Source of the DNA: Benincasa hispida
Lineage: Eukaryota > Streptophyta > Magnoliopsida > Cucurbitales > Cucurbitaceae
Direction of reading: 5' to 3'
DNA length: 64,000 bases
NCBI RefSeq assembly: GCF_009727055.1
Contig: NC_052350.1
Coordinates: 42,713,751-42,777,750 of the forward strand
In this document: positions 37,414 through 48,810 of the stretch, piece after piece
How positions within the stretch are numbered: position 1 is the first letter of the stretch
Layout: the number at the start of each line of letters is the position of its first letter
The notes under the pieces: generated by a model
Database searches by the model: none
What the model was told of the DNA's origin: nothing
The model's input: the letters and a program-made list of their open reading frames with translations, nothing else
Translations under genes and position numbers: made by a program

Positions 37414-38310
37414 TGTCATGGCGAATCCAATTCTGTTGGCAAACGATCGCAATAGGCCTATTAGGGATTATGCATCACCAAACCTCTATGATTTCTCTCC
37501 GGGAATCATGAGGCCTTCCCTCGATGGAAGCAGATTCAAAATGAAATCGGTGATGCTACAGATGATCTAGACTGTAGGTCAATTCGGAGGAAGGCGTGGC
37601 GAGAACCTGCACGGTCACTCCGAAGTTTTATTGAAATCTGCAATACTTTTGTGTTCCCGAACATCTCTGCTGAAGAAGTTCGACTAACATTATTCCCATT
37701 TTCTCTCTGTGATTTGGCTAGGAAATAGGCTTATTCGCTCGAACCGGGAGAGATCACTTCTTAGGAGCAGGTAGTGGAGAAATTTATGAAGTATTTTCCA
37801 CCTACCGAGAACACAAAACGAAGGAAGCTTATTACAAATTTTGAACAAGATATGGACGAATCACTTAGTGATACTTGAGCAAGGTTTAAAAGGTTGGTCC
37901 AGGATTGTCCACATAATGGGTTACCAGATTGCCTTCAAATGGAGATTTTCTATCGTGGTTTGAATCCCGCTTTGCAGACTGCTGCCAATGCGGCAGCCGC
38001 TGGTGGTCTGCTTGATAAAACTTACGATGAGGCGAAGAATATCTTGGACCGCATTTCCAAGAACCATGAAGACTAGAGGGAGAGTGACCAGAGATTGAGA
38101 CTTAAAGATTCTGACGCAAATAACGGTGCCATTGTTTCATTACAAAACCAAATGACCGCAATGATGAATTTGATTCAAGGAATGGAAATCAGCAGCCCAA
38201 CATCGCAAGGTGGGCAAATCAACACAATCGGTCAAAATACCCCAATGTGTGCGACTTGCGGTGATAGGCATGCGATGGAATATTGCCCGCAAAATCCACA
38301 ATCTGTCTAA
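37414..38310 (+). pseudogene. Gypsy 1 gag, broken
   Basis: Begins 'MANPILLANDRNRPIRDYA' at 37414, parallel to the intact 172-aa piece of copy 2 (51100-50582). The retrotransposon gag capsid region follows with stops at about 37568, 37726 and 37762, then an open run at 37894-38076. A zinc knuckle 'CATCGDRHAMEYC' lies near 38251-38289. Gag would form the particle that packages the RNA; here it cannot be made whole. Confidence 0.8.
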
Positions 38311-38698
38311 TTTGTAAAAAATAATCCCTTTGCAAACAGTTACAACCCTGGGTGCAGAAACCACCTCAATTTTGCGTGAAAGAATCAACAAAAAAATTTT
38401 CAACTCGTGGCACAAAAAGAATGGCCACCAGGATTCTTCCAACGCAACAACGATCAACAGAGCAATCAAACAAGTAGCTCACAACAACCACCACAATCCT
38501 CTTCTCTGGAGAGCCTATTGAAGCAATATATAGAGAAAATGAGACAGTGCTTTAAAGTCTGGCTATGTTCATTAGAAACCTCGAATTGCAAATGGCCAGA
38601 TTGCGAGTGAGCTAAAAAGTAGACCGCAAGGGGCATTGCCAAGTTCAACCGAACTTTCACGCAACCCAGGGGGATCAGGTAAGGAGTAGTGTCAGGTT

Positions 38699-39655
38699 GT
38701 GACATTGTGTAGTGGGAAGACTGTGGAAGGAGAAAAGAAGGAGCATAGTAGAACAACTTCCATTGCAACTGTGCCTGAAATTGCAGTAATGCAAGAAGAA
38801 GAAAGAGAAAATGAAGCAGTGGAACCTGAGGTTGCGTTGACATCGAAACCTAATGAAACGGGAACTGTGAAGGTCCATTTACCACCTTTCCTTCAAAGAC
38901 TAAGGAAGAAGAAAAATGAAGAGGTACAGTACCAACGCTTCTTATCTATGTTAAAGCAATTACATGTTAACATTCCTTTCAGTAAAGCGATTGAGGAAAT
39001 GCCTGCCTATGTCAAGTTTCTGAAGGACATGGAAACTAAGAAGAGGGGAGCTGGAAAATTTTCTATGGTGGCATTAACACAAAGTTCCATATCCATAATC
39101 CCATCGAAGATGAGCAATCCTGGGAACTTTACTATTCCTTGCTCCATAAGAGGACTCTATATTAGGCAAACCTTGTGTGACTTGGGGGTTAGCATAAATT
39201 TGATACCACTGTCGATTTTTAGACAATTAAATGTGGGGCAACTTGTGCCCACATCTGTGACTCTCCAATTGGCTGACAGATCTCTAGTTCATCCAGAAGG
39301 TAAGGTGAAGGATGTGCTGATCACGATTGATAAATTTATTTTGCCAGTTGACTTCATCATTTTAGACTACGAGGCCGACAATGATGTGCCCATCATTTTG
39401 GGTTGACCTTTTCTATCAATGGGTCGTGCTCAAATTGATGTTCACAAGGGAGAAATCACTTTGAGTATAAACAGACAGAAGCTCAAATTTAATATAATTC
39501 GTGCCATGAAATTCTCGGATGAAGAAGACCTGCAAGATTCTGATGATGATGACCTGAATTTGATTGAAGAAGAAAAGTCTGATGAAGAGTATGAAAAAGA
39601 GGATGCCGCATCCGTTGTTGCCTGCAATGCGATCGTAAAAAAAAAAAAATAAATA
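38699..39655 (+). pseudogene. Gypsy 1 aspartic protease region
   Basis: A 235-codon open run to 39406 includes the conserved lead 'YVKFLKDM', 'GNFTIPCSI' and the active site 'LCDLGVSINL' (Asp codon at 39179-39181). In this lineage D-L-G-A is usual, so the alanine is replaced by valine. After a stop at 39404 the frame resumes ('MGRAQIDVHKGEITL', 39419) and ends in an acidic linker and lysine run at 39652. The protease would cut the polyprotein. Confidence 0.82.
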
Positions 39656-39738
39656 AGCAAACAAACACGGAAGAAGATATGATTGTAATGCAAGAAGTAG
39701 AGCTGACAGAAGAAAGAAAAACAACGTAACCTTCCTTA

Positions 39739-40640
39739 GTGGAGCCACCAACATTTGAACTAAAGACCCTACCAACCCATCTGAAGTACGCATTTTTGGG
39801 GAAAAATGAAAAGCTGCCAGTGATTATCTCCTGTACGCTCAATGAAAATCAAGAGAATGCGTTGATGTGCATTCTCAAGAAACATGTGCGAGCAATTGGC
39901 TGGACGCTCGCTTACATCAGAGGAATTAGCCCCGTGTACTGCATGCACCACATTCGTCTTGAAGACGACCACAAAGCAACAGTTGAACATCAACGCAGAC
40001 TCAACCCTGCGATAAAAGAGGTTGTCAAGAAGAAGATCATCAAATGGCTAGATGCGGGCATTATCTATCCCATAGCAGATAGCACATGGGTCAGCCCTGT
40101 GCAATGTATGTCGAATAAGGGCGGAATGACGGTAGTCCCAAATGAAAACAATGAATTAATACCGCAAAGAACCATCAATGGATGGTGCATATGTATGGAC
40201 TACCGCAAGCTGAATGCAACCACAAAGAAAGATCACTTCCCTCTGCCTTTTATCAATCAAATGCTAGGCAGATTAGCAAGGAATGATTTTTATTGCTTCT
40301 TGGATGGGTATGTCAGATACAATCAAATCATGATAGCTCCTGAAGATCAAGACAAAACCATATTCACCTGCTTATATGGGATGTTTGCTTTTCGCTGCAT
40401 GCCGTTTTGCCTCTGCAATGTGCCAAGCACGTTCCAATGGTGCATGATGGCAATCTTTTAAGATTATCTCGAGGACTCTGTGAAAATATTTATGGATGAC
40501 TTCTCCGTTTATGGGAACACTTATGAAGTCTACTTAGCCAACTTGGAGAATATTCTGAAAAGATGTGAAGAGACAAATCTGGTGCTCAATTGAGAAAAGT
40601 GTCATTTCATAGTTAAGAAGGGTATCATGTTGGGACATAA
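39739..40640 (+). pseudogene. Gypsy 1 reverse transcriptase
   Basis: Open to 40461, then interrupted by a stop after 'MMAIF'. Order: 'KYAFLGKNEKLPVII', 'IRGISPVYCMHHIRLE', 'WVSPVQCMSNKGG', 'CMDYRKLNATTKKDHFPLPF', 'CFLDGYVRYNQI' (first catalytic Asp), and after the stop the FMDD box at 40489-40500 in 'FMDDFSVYG'. A further stop lies at 40591. Normal plant gypsy RT has F/YVDD or FMDD here, so the active site itself is retained. Confidence 0.85.
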
Positions 40641-41388
40641 AGTCTCCGGGGATGGCTTAAAGGTGGATAAAGAAAAGATCGACGCAATTGAAAAGCTTCC
40701 ACCTCCAACCAGCGTGAAGGTTGTGCGAAGCTTCTTGGGGCATGCTGGATTCTATAGACGATTTGTCAAGGAATTTTCTAAGATTGCACAACCACTGAGT
40801 GCATTATTAGAGGTGGATAGGAAAGATGCGCTAATTACCGCGTCCATACTAATTGCGCCGGACTGGACAATGCCATTTGAAATCATGTGTGACGTAAACG
40901 GGTATGCGATGGGGGCTGCATTAGCGCAAAAGAAGAAAACTATTTTGCAACTCATCGCATATGCGAGTAAAACTCTAAACCCTGCTCAAATAAATTATAC
41001 CACCACTGAGAAAGAATTCCTGGCTGTGATTTTTGCATTGGAGAAATTTAGGGCATATTTGTTGGGAACCAAGGTATTCATTCACACTGATCACTCGACA
41101 ATCAAATATTTAATGACAAAAAAAGACGCAAAGCCGAGGTTGTTCAGATGGGTTCTCCTCCTTCAAGAATTTGATATCGAGATAATTGATCGGAAGGGGA
41201 TAGAGAATCAAGCTGTGGATCACTTGTCCAGATTGAAAAATCCCGAGGTTGACTGTAATGAATCTGAGGTGAGTGTTGTGTTCCCGGACAAGCAGTTGTT
41301 CCACATAGAAGAATTGCCCCGTTATGCGAACATCGTTAATTATTTGGTTTGTGAACAATTTCCTGAAGATTACACCTATCATCAATAG
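40627..41388 (+). pseudogene. Gypsy 1 RT connection and RNase H
   Basis: 253 open codons. The end of RT ('[14 protein letters not shown]', '[19 protein letters not shown]') leads into RNase H with '[18 protein letters not shown]' (first Asp), '[19 protein letters not shown]' (Glu) and '[14 protein letters not shown]' (second Asp). The catalytic residues are present. It ends at a stop at 41386 shortly before integrase. Confidence 0.85.
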
Positions 41389-42640
41389 AAGAAACTCAAG
41401 AATGAATGCAGACACTATTATTGGGATGAGTCGAATCTGTATAAAAGAGGTGCAGACTAAATCATTCGATTATGCGTACCAGATGCTGCTCAACAATGCA
41501 TATTGTCACAATGCCACGACTCACCATATGGTGGGCGCTTTGGAGGGCAACAAACTGCAGCCAAAGTTTTGCAAAGTGGATTCTTTTGGCCTTCATTATT
41601 CAAGGATGCAGCTGACTACGCAATGAAATGTGATCAGTGTCAACGCACAGGCAACATTTCTGGAAGAACGCAATGCCAATGAACACTATTTTGGAGCTGG
41701 AACTATTTCATGTTTGGGAGATTGATTTCATGGGACCATTCCCTCCTTCGAACTGTAAGCACTATATTTTATTAGCCGTCGATTATGTCTCCAAGTGGGT
41801 CGAGGCAATAGCATTCGCTGCAAGTGATGCGGCGATAGTCTCCCAGTTTCTGAAGAAAAATATTTTCACTCGATTTGGTACTCCTCGTGCCATCATAAGT
41901 GATGAGGGATCCCACTTTATCAATCACAATATTTAGGAGCTGCTGTGAAGTACAACATCCTCCACAAAATGGCCACCACATACCATCCGCAAACAATTGG
42001 TAAAGCTGAAGGTCCAATCGAGAAATTAAATTGATACTTGAGAAGGTAGTAAAGCCTTCACGGAAAGACTGGGCAACAAAGCTTAACGATGCATTGTGGG
42101 CATACCGGACCGCATTTAAAACACCCATAGGTATGTTCCCTTATGCGTTAGTATTTGGTAAGGCGTGTCACTTGCCTTTGGAGCTGGAATATAAGGCATT
42201 ATGGGCGGTAAAGAAGCTGAATTTTGATTTGAAGAAGGCAGGGGAAGCGTGGAAAATGCAACTGGTCGAGCTAGAAGAATGGAGGAACAACGTATAGGAA
42301 AATGCGAAGATTTATAAAGAGCGCACCAAGCGCTGGCATGATCAACGCATATGCGGTAAGAACTTCCAAGTCAGGCAAAAAGTCTTGCTTTTCAATTCGA
42401 GTTTGCGACTCTTCCCGGGAAAGCTAAAGTCATGTTGGTCCGGACCGTTGATAATTCGACAAGTACTTCCGCATGGCGCAATGGAATTATCAAATGACGA
42501 CGGAACCAACATATTGGTAGTGAGTAAAGGCATACAATGGAGAAGACTGGCATCGCCAAGTCAACTCCGTGGAACTAAGAGACTTTGTATGAAGAAGGAA
42601 GTAGGTGGTCACTGCGTTATCAAATGATCAAAACTTATCA
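41389..42640 (+). pseudogene. Gypsy 1 integrase
   Basis: Read through frame changes: an HHCC-type region ('CHDSPYGG', then '[10 protein letters not shown]', about 41500-41650). The core follows with first Asp in '[13 protein letters not shown]' (41718-), '[12 protein letters not shown]', second Asp in '[10 protein letters not shown]', a stop at 41935, and the C-terminal part '[21 protein letters not shown]' (from about 42070). The terminal '[15 protein letters not shown]' stretch lies at 42410-42450. Stops and shifts near 41455, 41670, 41936 and 42297 inactivate it. Confidence 0.82.
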
Positions 42641-43879
42641 GGGATGCAAGTTTTGGGATAGCTCAAGTCTTCAACTCTTTTCTCCACTACTCGGAATTTT
42701 CATTATCTTTTCAATTCTGATTTATCCTTATTTTACTATCACTATCGTTATTAAGAAAAAAAATTGCGATAACGATTTTTATTTTGTTTAAAATAATTTG
42801 ACACTCTCTTTGCTTTTCTTACAACGATGAGGCGCTGGATTGCGGAGATGTTACGCGAAGAAGCACTTATCTTATTCCATCACCACAACCTGGAGCAATC
42901 GTCGCAAAGATGGATGCGTCAATACAATGCGGGCGACAATGCAAAATTTGGGGGTGTACTCTTCCTTATCTTTCTTTCCAATTTTGCGCTATCACATTGC
43001 ATTTTAGTCTTCAAAGTTTTATCACCACATTCTCTTTAATCACGCAATCATTTGACATAGATAAATTTAGTGAGTCACCGCATTCTGTTTCTTATCCAAG
43101 TATGATTTCAATGACGAAAAATATGCTTATATTTCTTTCGTATACACTAGAGTCAACTTAGTCTTAAAATAGTCACCTCATGAAATATTTTTCGAAGTTA
43201 AGGGTTTGTTAGCTTTCTTTCAAACTTTCTTTACAACGCATTCTAAGACCATCACATGACTTATTTTAATCTTTTGGCAATGAGGACATTGCCACATTTT
43301 AAATTTGGGGGTGAGGTATTGATTTTCAACCTTGCTATTTTCAAATATCCATAGTTGGATGTCTGCATGACACACGTGGGGGCAAGCCGAAACGAAAGTA
43401 AGTCACCAGGATCAACGCATAAATAAATGACCGCAACTCCACTGCCAAATTGGTATGAGTTTAGTTTGAGAAAGAGTGCATTGCTCGTAGTTGGATGTCC
43501 ACATGACACACGTGGGGGCAAACCAAAATGAAGGTAAGGCACTCGGATCAGTGCAAGGTCAGAAAAAAATATATATAGGAAGAAAATTTTTGTGCAAGGA
43601 TAAAATCATTTGACACCCCGGTAAGAAAAAAAATTTCTTTTTTGAAATAAATCATACGATGTTCCGGAATTTAGTAAAGTCCTTTTGAAGGTTAAACTTG
43701 CAGTCCCTAGGTCTTAGAAGTATTTTAAGACGAGACTTGAATAAGACTTAAGAAAATTCTGGTATATAGAACTTGAATAAAGTATCCTTGAGAAATCTAG
43801 GAAAAGAACTTTGCAATGGACTTGCTAATGGAATCTTTAGCTTATGCTTGAGGACAAATATTGTTTAAATTTGGGGGTG
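42641..43879 (+). other. Gypsy 1 non-coding interior and polypurine tract
   Basis: No coding domain. A direct repeat of 'agttggatgtctgcatgaca' and 'cacacgtgggggcaa' phrases occurs at about 43355-43385 and 43490-43520. 'ttttaaatttgggggtgagg' at 43298 mirrors the true polypurine tract 'aaatttgggggtg' at 43867-43879 next to the 3' LTR. The frames at 42827-43161 have no known domain. Confidence 0.6.
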
Positions 43880-44656
43880 TGATAACGGGCAGAAATGCAC
43901 GTTATCATAGTGTTAAGTTATTAAACAATATTGGATTGCATTGATAAAATATGTTAAATTGCGTCCATTAAGCATAAATTCTATAATATTGCAGTTGCAT
44001 GCGTTCAGCGCATGAGAACTATTGATTTTTGTAATTTTGTGCAGAATATGCATTAATGCAATGTAAGATTGCGATCATAGAAAATTATCGGTCGAACACA
44101 ACTTCACTGTAAGACTTTGCACTGATCATGCTCGCAAACATTCGCCCGAGAAGGATCGCCGCAACTTGGTCAGCACCACATGGTGGGCGCATCTGGGTGA
44201 AAGGCCAATTAAGAGCGATGGGATAGAAAGCTGATGACAGTCGAATCCAAATTAAGTTGACAGCCGATAATGGTCACAAAGTACATTTAGCTTTATCGGT
44301 AACAATCATTTGGCACATCGATCAGGAATTAAAACTGTCCCATCTGTACAACCGGGAGAGAAAAGTCGCCTTTCACCATTGATGCCCTATAAATACCAAG
44401 TACATTCTTCAGAAAAGGGGTTGATCGGTTAACGAGTTCACGATATAAGACCAGTTCACTGTCTTCTGTTCATAGTTTTCTTCCATTCTTAAGGCGGAGA
44501 AAGAGAAGAGTGGTGGCACCAGAGATCGCTCAGAGCAACTCGAGAGAGAACCTTGGGGCGTAAGGGCAGAGAGTGGTCCAATTCTCGTGAGAGCGAGAAT
44601 ATCTTTAGAGTACGAGTAGAAATAGTATAAATGCCTGACAGCAAGAAATTGCTACC
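43880..44656 (+). repeat. Truncated 3' LTR of gypsy element 1
   Basis: Collinear with 35544-36321, TATAAATA at 44388-44395, then stops at 'gctacc' where MULE sequence begins. The remaining 880 bases of the LTR are missing. Confidence 0.88.
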
Positions 44657-44989
44657 CACCCCTATCCTATTTACATTTAAATACAAATGCACTAAATTCA
44701 ACAGTGGCATTGCGATTGAGAACATCAAGTTCATAGTTTGTGCATTCGAAATAGGGAATGACATAAACCTTATTGATCCTGATGGTTCTAGGTGAGCATG
44801 TCTACATATTATTTCTATCTGATTAGTTCCCATATCTACACTAAGTGACATCCCAACCATTTCAATGAATTGTTTAAATATAATTCCATTGTTCACATTT
44901 ATGCTAAAACTCCCACTTGGTGGTTGGTCATAGTCAACTTCATCAATACCATCAATCATATTACCATTTGTAAACAACAAAAATCCCAA
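44657..44989 (-). pseudogene. MULE transposase N-terminus
   Basis: Minus-strand frame from an ATG at 44989: 'MIDGIDEVDYDQPPSGSFSI', 'FKQFIEMVGMSLSVDMG', 'NQIEIICRHAHLEPSGSIRF', 'NLMFSIAMPLLNLVHLYLNV'. This is the pattern of the N-terminal domain of plant MuDR-type transposases (ending in an 'M.L..LYV'-like phrase). The frame then runs into the inverted gypsy LTR at 44656. The rest of the gene continues at 35543 on the far side of the gypsy element. Confidence 0.7.
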
Positions 44990-46260
44990 GTATTTGCCCG
45001 CTATTTTCTAAAAAAAAAGATAAACAATACAATACTAGTTGTTCTACTAATTATTAAACTTAAACAAAAACAAACCAGAATAAAAATCACAACAAGAAAT
45101 ATATAAATAGGAAATATAAGAAGTTTGCGAGTAAAAAAATATTAAACTTTGTATTAAACTAAAAATATTAAACTTTTTGTAAAAAATCACAATAATTTTG
45201 TATTATACTTTTTATAAGAAGTATATTAAAAAAAATCACAATAATTTTTTATTAAAGTAAAAATATTAAACTTTTTAATTTATAAACATCAACTTTTTAA
45301 ACATAACAATAAATTAAACTTTTTATAACTATTTTTAAATATAACAACAAATTAAACTTTTCAAATATCATAAGAAATTTATACCAAAAATCATAATAAT
45401 TTTGTATTAAACTAAAAATATTAAAGTTTTTCAGCTATAAACATCAACTTTTTAAACATTACAATGAGGTAAACTTTTTAAAACTATTTTTTCAAATTTA
45501 ATACAAAATAAAAAATTAAATTAAATTAAACTTTTTCAAACTATTTTAAACTATATTTTCAAAGTTAATACTTAAAAAATCAAATATCATAAGAAATATA
45601 TTTTAAAAAATCATAATAATTTTGTATTAACTAAAAATATTAAAGGTATAAATATCACAATTTAATGGACGAATGTTATCATAAGAAACATAACATAAAA
45701 CTATACTTAAAATACAAAAAAAAAAAAAAAAAAATATAAAATAACATTAACATGTTGGTATAACATCCAACCATAAGATTAACACTAATAACAACTACTA
45801 GATTAACACTAATAGAGAAAGAACTACTAACATCAATATGTAAATATTATTGAATTCAACATGATAGATCTACTAAATATAATAAAACTAGTAATAAATA
45901 AATAGTAAACTCACAAATTTAACTTATCTTTTTGTTCTTTGTTTCCCAAACAGCAACAAAAACTAAACAAAAAAAAAAAAATAATAGTATGGAAAATAGG
46001 AACAAAATATATAGTTCTTTAAAAAAAATAAAATTTTGTATAGTAAAAGGTACAAACCTCAAAATTTAATGGATGAATGTGGGAGAAGAAGATTTGCTGA
46101 AGGTAGTGAGAAAATGTTAGAAAATGAGAGGCTGAAGGAAGTGAGAATGAGAGAATGAAGGCATGAGGAGAAAATGAGAGGCTGATCTTAAAGGTCGAAA
46201 GGCAGTGAGGAGAAAAGACATGTGAGGAGAAGAGGGAACGAAGCAGTGTGAGAAAATGAG
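44990..46260. other. MULE upstream region with AT-rich repeats
   Basis: Bases 45120-45660 repeat the phrases 'attttgtattaaactaaaaa' and 'tattaaactttttaa...cat' four to five times in a degenerate way. From 46060 to 46260 the sequence is purine-rich ('gagaaaatgagaggctga') and contains duplicated 'agtgagaaaatg' words. The 115-aa minus-strand frame at 46019-46366 is low complexity and unsupported. Confidence 0.5.
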
Positions 46261-46269
46261 AAGAGGAAG

Positions 46270-46330
46270 TGGGGGTTATAAACTTAAAGGTCGAGTTTTC
46301 AAAACTCGACCCACGGGTCCGACGTTGGGA
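46270..46330. repeat. GGTCGAG palindrome, candidate MULE terminus
   Basis: 'ggtcgagttttcaaaactcg' followed by 'accc' is a near-perfect palindrome. It resembles the motif near 30656 at the other side of the MULE and the array at 47660-47960. Confidence 0.5.
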
Positions 46331-46429
46331 AAATAATATGGATGGGACGAAACGAGACGCTGACATGTTGTAGAGATTCAGATTCGTTTTAAAGGAGGTA
46401 GATGATTCAAATCACTCTGACGCGCGCTG

Positions 46430-47470
46430 AAGAGATTCAGATTCTTAGCTAAGCGATCGCGTAAGAGTTTGTGGGCGATCGTGTAGTGAGAAAAGAGAGC
46501 TCTCGAGAGGCCATTGCAGCGTGCCACTCATCGTATACTTTCATTAGGCGATTGTGTAGTATAGCTCAGTGATCGTGTAGTAAAGCTTAGCAATCATGTA
46601 GCACTTGGTACACGATCATATAGTAAAAGGTAGGCGATCGTATAGGTTTTGAGAAGGCGATCGTCTAATTGTAATAGCTAAATGATCGTGTAGAAGTTTA
46701 TGGGCGATCGTGTAGTGAGGAAAGAGAGCTCTCGAGAGGCCATCGAACGTGCCGCTCATCATGTACTCCCACTATGCGATCGTGTAGTAAAGCTTAGCGA
46801 TCGTGTAGCATTTGGTATACGATCATATAGTAAAACGTAGGCGATCGTATAGATTTTGAGAAGGCAATCGTCTAATTATAATAGCTAAGCAATCGTGTAG
46901 GAGTTTATGGGCGATCATATAGTGAGGAAAGATAACTCTCGAAAGGCCATCGCAGCATGTCGCTCATCGTCTACTTCCACTAGGCGATTATGTAGTAAAG
47001 CTCAACGGCCGTGTAAGTGTAGTATAGCTCAACTATCGTATAGTAAAGCTTAATGATCGTGTAGCACTTAGTACACGATCGTATAGTAAAAGGTAGGTGA
47101 TCGTGTAGGTTTTGAGAAGGCGATCATCTAATTGTAATAGCTAAGCGATCGTGTAGGAGTTTGTGGGTGATCGTGTAGTAAGGAAAGAGAGCTCTCGAGA
47201 GTGGGAGTTCAGAAGACGCTGTCGTGGAGAGGCCATCGTAGCGTGCCACTCATCGTCTACTTCCACTAGGTGATTATGTAGTAAAGCTCAGCGACCGTGT
47301 AACACTTGGTGTACGATCGTATAGTAAAAGGTATGCGATCGTATAGGTTCTGAGAAGGCGATCGTTAATAATAATAGTTAAGCGATCTTGTAGGAGTTTG
47401 TGGCCGATCACAGAGGATTTAGTAAGTGATCGTTTAGTCATACTGAGCGATCATGGAGAGATTGTAAATG
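46430..47470. repeat. Tandem array of GCGATCGTGTAG-like motif in higher-order repeats
   Basis: More than 30 copies of a degenerate 12-base word, (g/a)cgatcgt(g/a)tag, are spaced by short linkers. They are organised in about four larger units marked by 'tctcgagaggccatcg' near 46504, 46731, 46939 and 47213, so units are about 210-275 bases. Each unit also repeats 'ttctacttccactagg'- and 'ggttttgagaaggcgatcg'-like phrases. The core CGATCG is itself a palindrome. No coding sequence. Confidence 0.85.
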
Positions 47471-47659
47471 ATCGTTTAGTGTCTTGTAAGCGACCGATTA
47501 ATCTTGTTTGATTCCTATCATCTAATAAAGAAGTTGTTCATCGTTCAGTTGTTCTTTCCGGAAGTTTGCACCTATTGTTACATTAATAAAGAATTACTAA
47601 ACGATCGCATAGTAATTTTACTAAACGATTGTGTGCGATCGTGTATAATTACTAAACGA

Positions 47660-47965
47660 TTCTTTAATTTCCTTTAGGTCGAGGGTTTGTTCTATAATTT
47701 TCTAGAGGTCGAGGGTCTTTCAAATTTTCTCCTCTTCTCTTAAGGATCTTCTTTAGTTTTCGATAGGTCGAGGGTTGAACCCTCGCCCTCTTCTCAATTT
47801 CCTTTACGTTGAGGGTCAAACCCTTGATCTCTTCTTTAATTTCGACAGGTCAAGGGTTGAACCCTCGTCCTTTTCTCAATTTCCTTTAGGTCGAGGGTCA
47901 AACCCTCGATCTCTTCTTTAATTTTCGATAGATCGAGGGTTGAACCCTCGAAAAAATATTTTAAA
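47660..47965. repeat. Array of GGTCGAGGGT...ACCCTCGACC palindromes
   Basis: About five units of roughly 60 bases alternate 'ggtcgagggttgaaccctcg' and 'ggtcgagggtcaaaccctcg' with 'tcttctttaatttt' and 'tcttctcaatttcc' spacers. Each unit can fold as a hairpin. The array stops just before the truncated gypsy RT at 48045. Confidence 0.8.
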
Positions 47966-48044
47966 CAAAATACCTGCCTCGAAAACTCCAAAACAACCAT
48001 AGATTTCTAATTAGTTTCAAAACCACTATATTTCTTCTTTCTTC

Positions 48045-48810
48045 TGAGAAGTCATCCATAAATATTTCCACTGAGTCTTCGAGAAAATCTGAAAAGATCT
48101 CCATCATGCACCTCTGGAATGTGCTGGCGCATTGCAGAGACCAAACGACATGTGATGAAAAGCGAATGTCCCACACGGGCAGGTGAATGTGGTCTTGTCT
48201 TGATCTTAAGGAGCTGTCATGATTTGATCGTACCCGGCATATCCATCCAAGAAGCAGTAAAAATTATTCCCTGCTAGTCTGTTTTGCATTTGATCAATGA
48301 ATGACAGAGGGAAGTGATCTTTCTTTGTGGCCGCATTCAATTTGCGGTAGTCCATGCATATGTGTCATCCAATAATGGTTGTTTGTGGTATTAATTCATT
48401 ATTCTCATTGTGGACTACCGACATTCCGCCCTTCTTCGGCACACATTGCACGGGGCTGACCCACGTGTTATCTACAATGACATAGATAATGCCCGCGTCC
48501 AGCCACTTGATAATCTCCTTTTTGACGACTTCCTTCATCGCAGGGTTGAGTCTGCGTTAATGTTCAATTGTTGCCTTGTGGCCGTCCTCAAGACAAATGT
48601 GGTACATGCAGTACGCGAGGCTAATTCCTCTGATGTCAGCGAGCGACTAGCCAATTGCTCATACATGTTTCTTGAGAATGGCCATCAACGCATTTTTCTG
48701 ATCTGCGTTGAGCGCAGAGTAAATTTTCACTGGGAGCTTCTCATTTTGCTCCAGAAATGCGTATTTCAAATGTGTTGGTAGGGTCTTCAGTTCAAGTGTT
48801 GATGGTTCCA
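48045..48810 (-). pseudogene. Gypsy 2 reverse transcriptase, 3'-truncated
   Basis: Minus-strand blocks in order: 'KYAFLEQNEKLPVKIYSALN' (from about 48780), 'ALMAILKKHV', a stretch in other frames matching 'CMDYRKLNAATKKDH' (about 48360-48310), then 'AFSSHVVWSLQCAST' and 'FQRCMMEIFSDFLEDSVEIF' with 'FMDDFS' at about 48070-48045. The frame departs from the family right after that motif. Frameshifts are present between 48660 and 48180. Confidence 0.8.

Larger units (their letters stand above)
35544..44656 (+). mobile_element. Ty3/gypsy element (tRNA-Asp primed), inserted in the MULE
   Basis: 5' LTR 35544-37200 and 3' LTR 43880-44656 both start TGATAACGGGCAGAAATGC. The primer site TGGCGCAGTTGCCGGGGA at 37207-37223 complements the tRNA-Asp 3' end, as in Athila/Tat lineages. 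Interior order gag, protease, reverse transcriptase, RNase H, integrase is gypsy order; a polypurine 'tttgggggtg' precedes 43880. The 3' LTR covers only the first 777 of about 1657 bases before MULE sequence resumes, so a deletion followed insertion. No env-like frame is seen after integrase. Several stops make it dead. Confidence 0.9.
30644..46370 (-). mobile_element. Mutator-like element (MULE) with PMD gene, split by a gypsy element
   Basis: Minus-strand order: transposase N-terminus (44989-44660), interruption by the gypsy element 35544-44656, transposase continuation (35543-34229), its C-terminal zinc regions (34200-33415), then the PMD frame (32874-about 30890). Outer candidates for the inverted ends share a GGTCGAG...CTCGACC palindrome: 'ggtcgaggttgaaaattcaa' near 30656 and 'ggtcgagttttcaaaactcg' near 46292. 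I could not fix the exact termini or the 9-bp duplication, and the right end could instead be the palindrome array at 47660-47960. Confidence 0.65.

Noticed and set aside
42827..43161. Env-like gene after gypsy 1 integrase
   Set aside because: The two overlapping frames are short, lack membrane or envelope features, and the region is small compared with Athila env regions.
46019..46366. 115-aa serine-rich minus-strand protein
   Set aside because: It is the reverse of a purine-rich simple sequence in the MULE flank.
46430..47470. CRISPR-like array
   Set aside because: Repeats are 12 bases, degenerate, and spacers are themselves repetitive; this is nuclear plant DNA with no cas genes.
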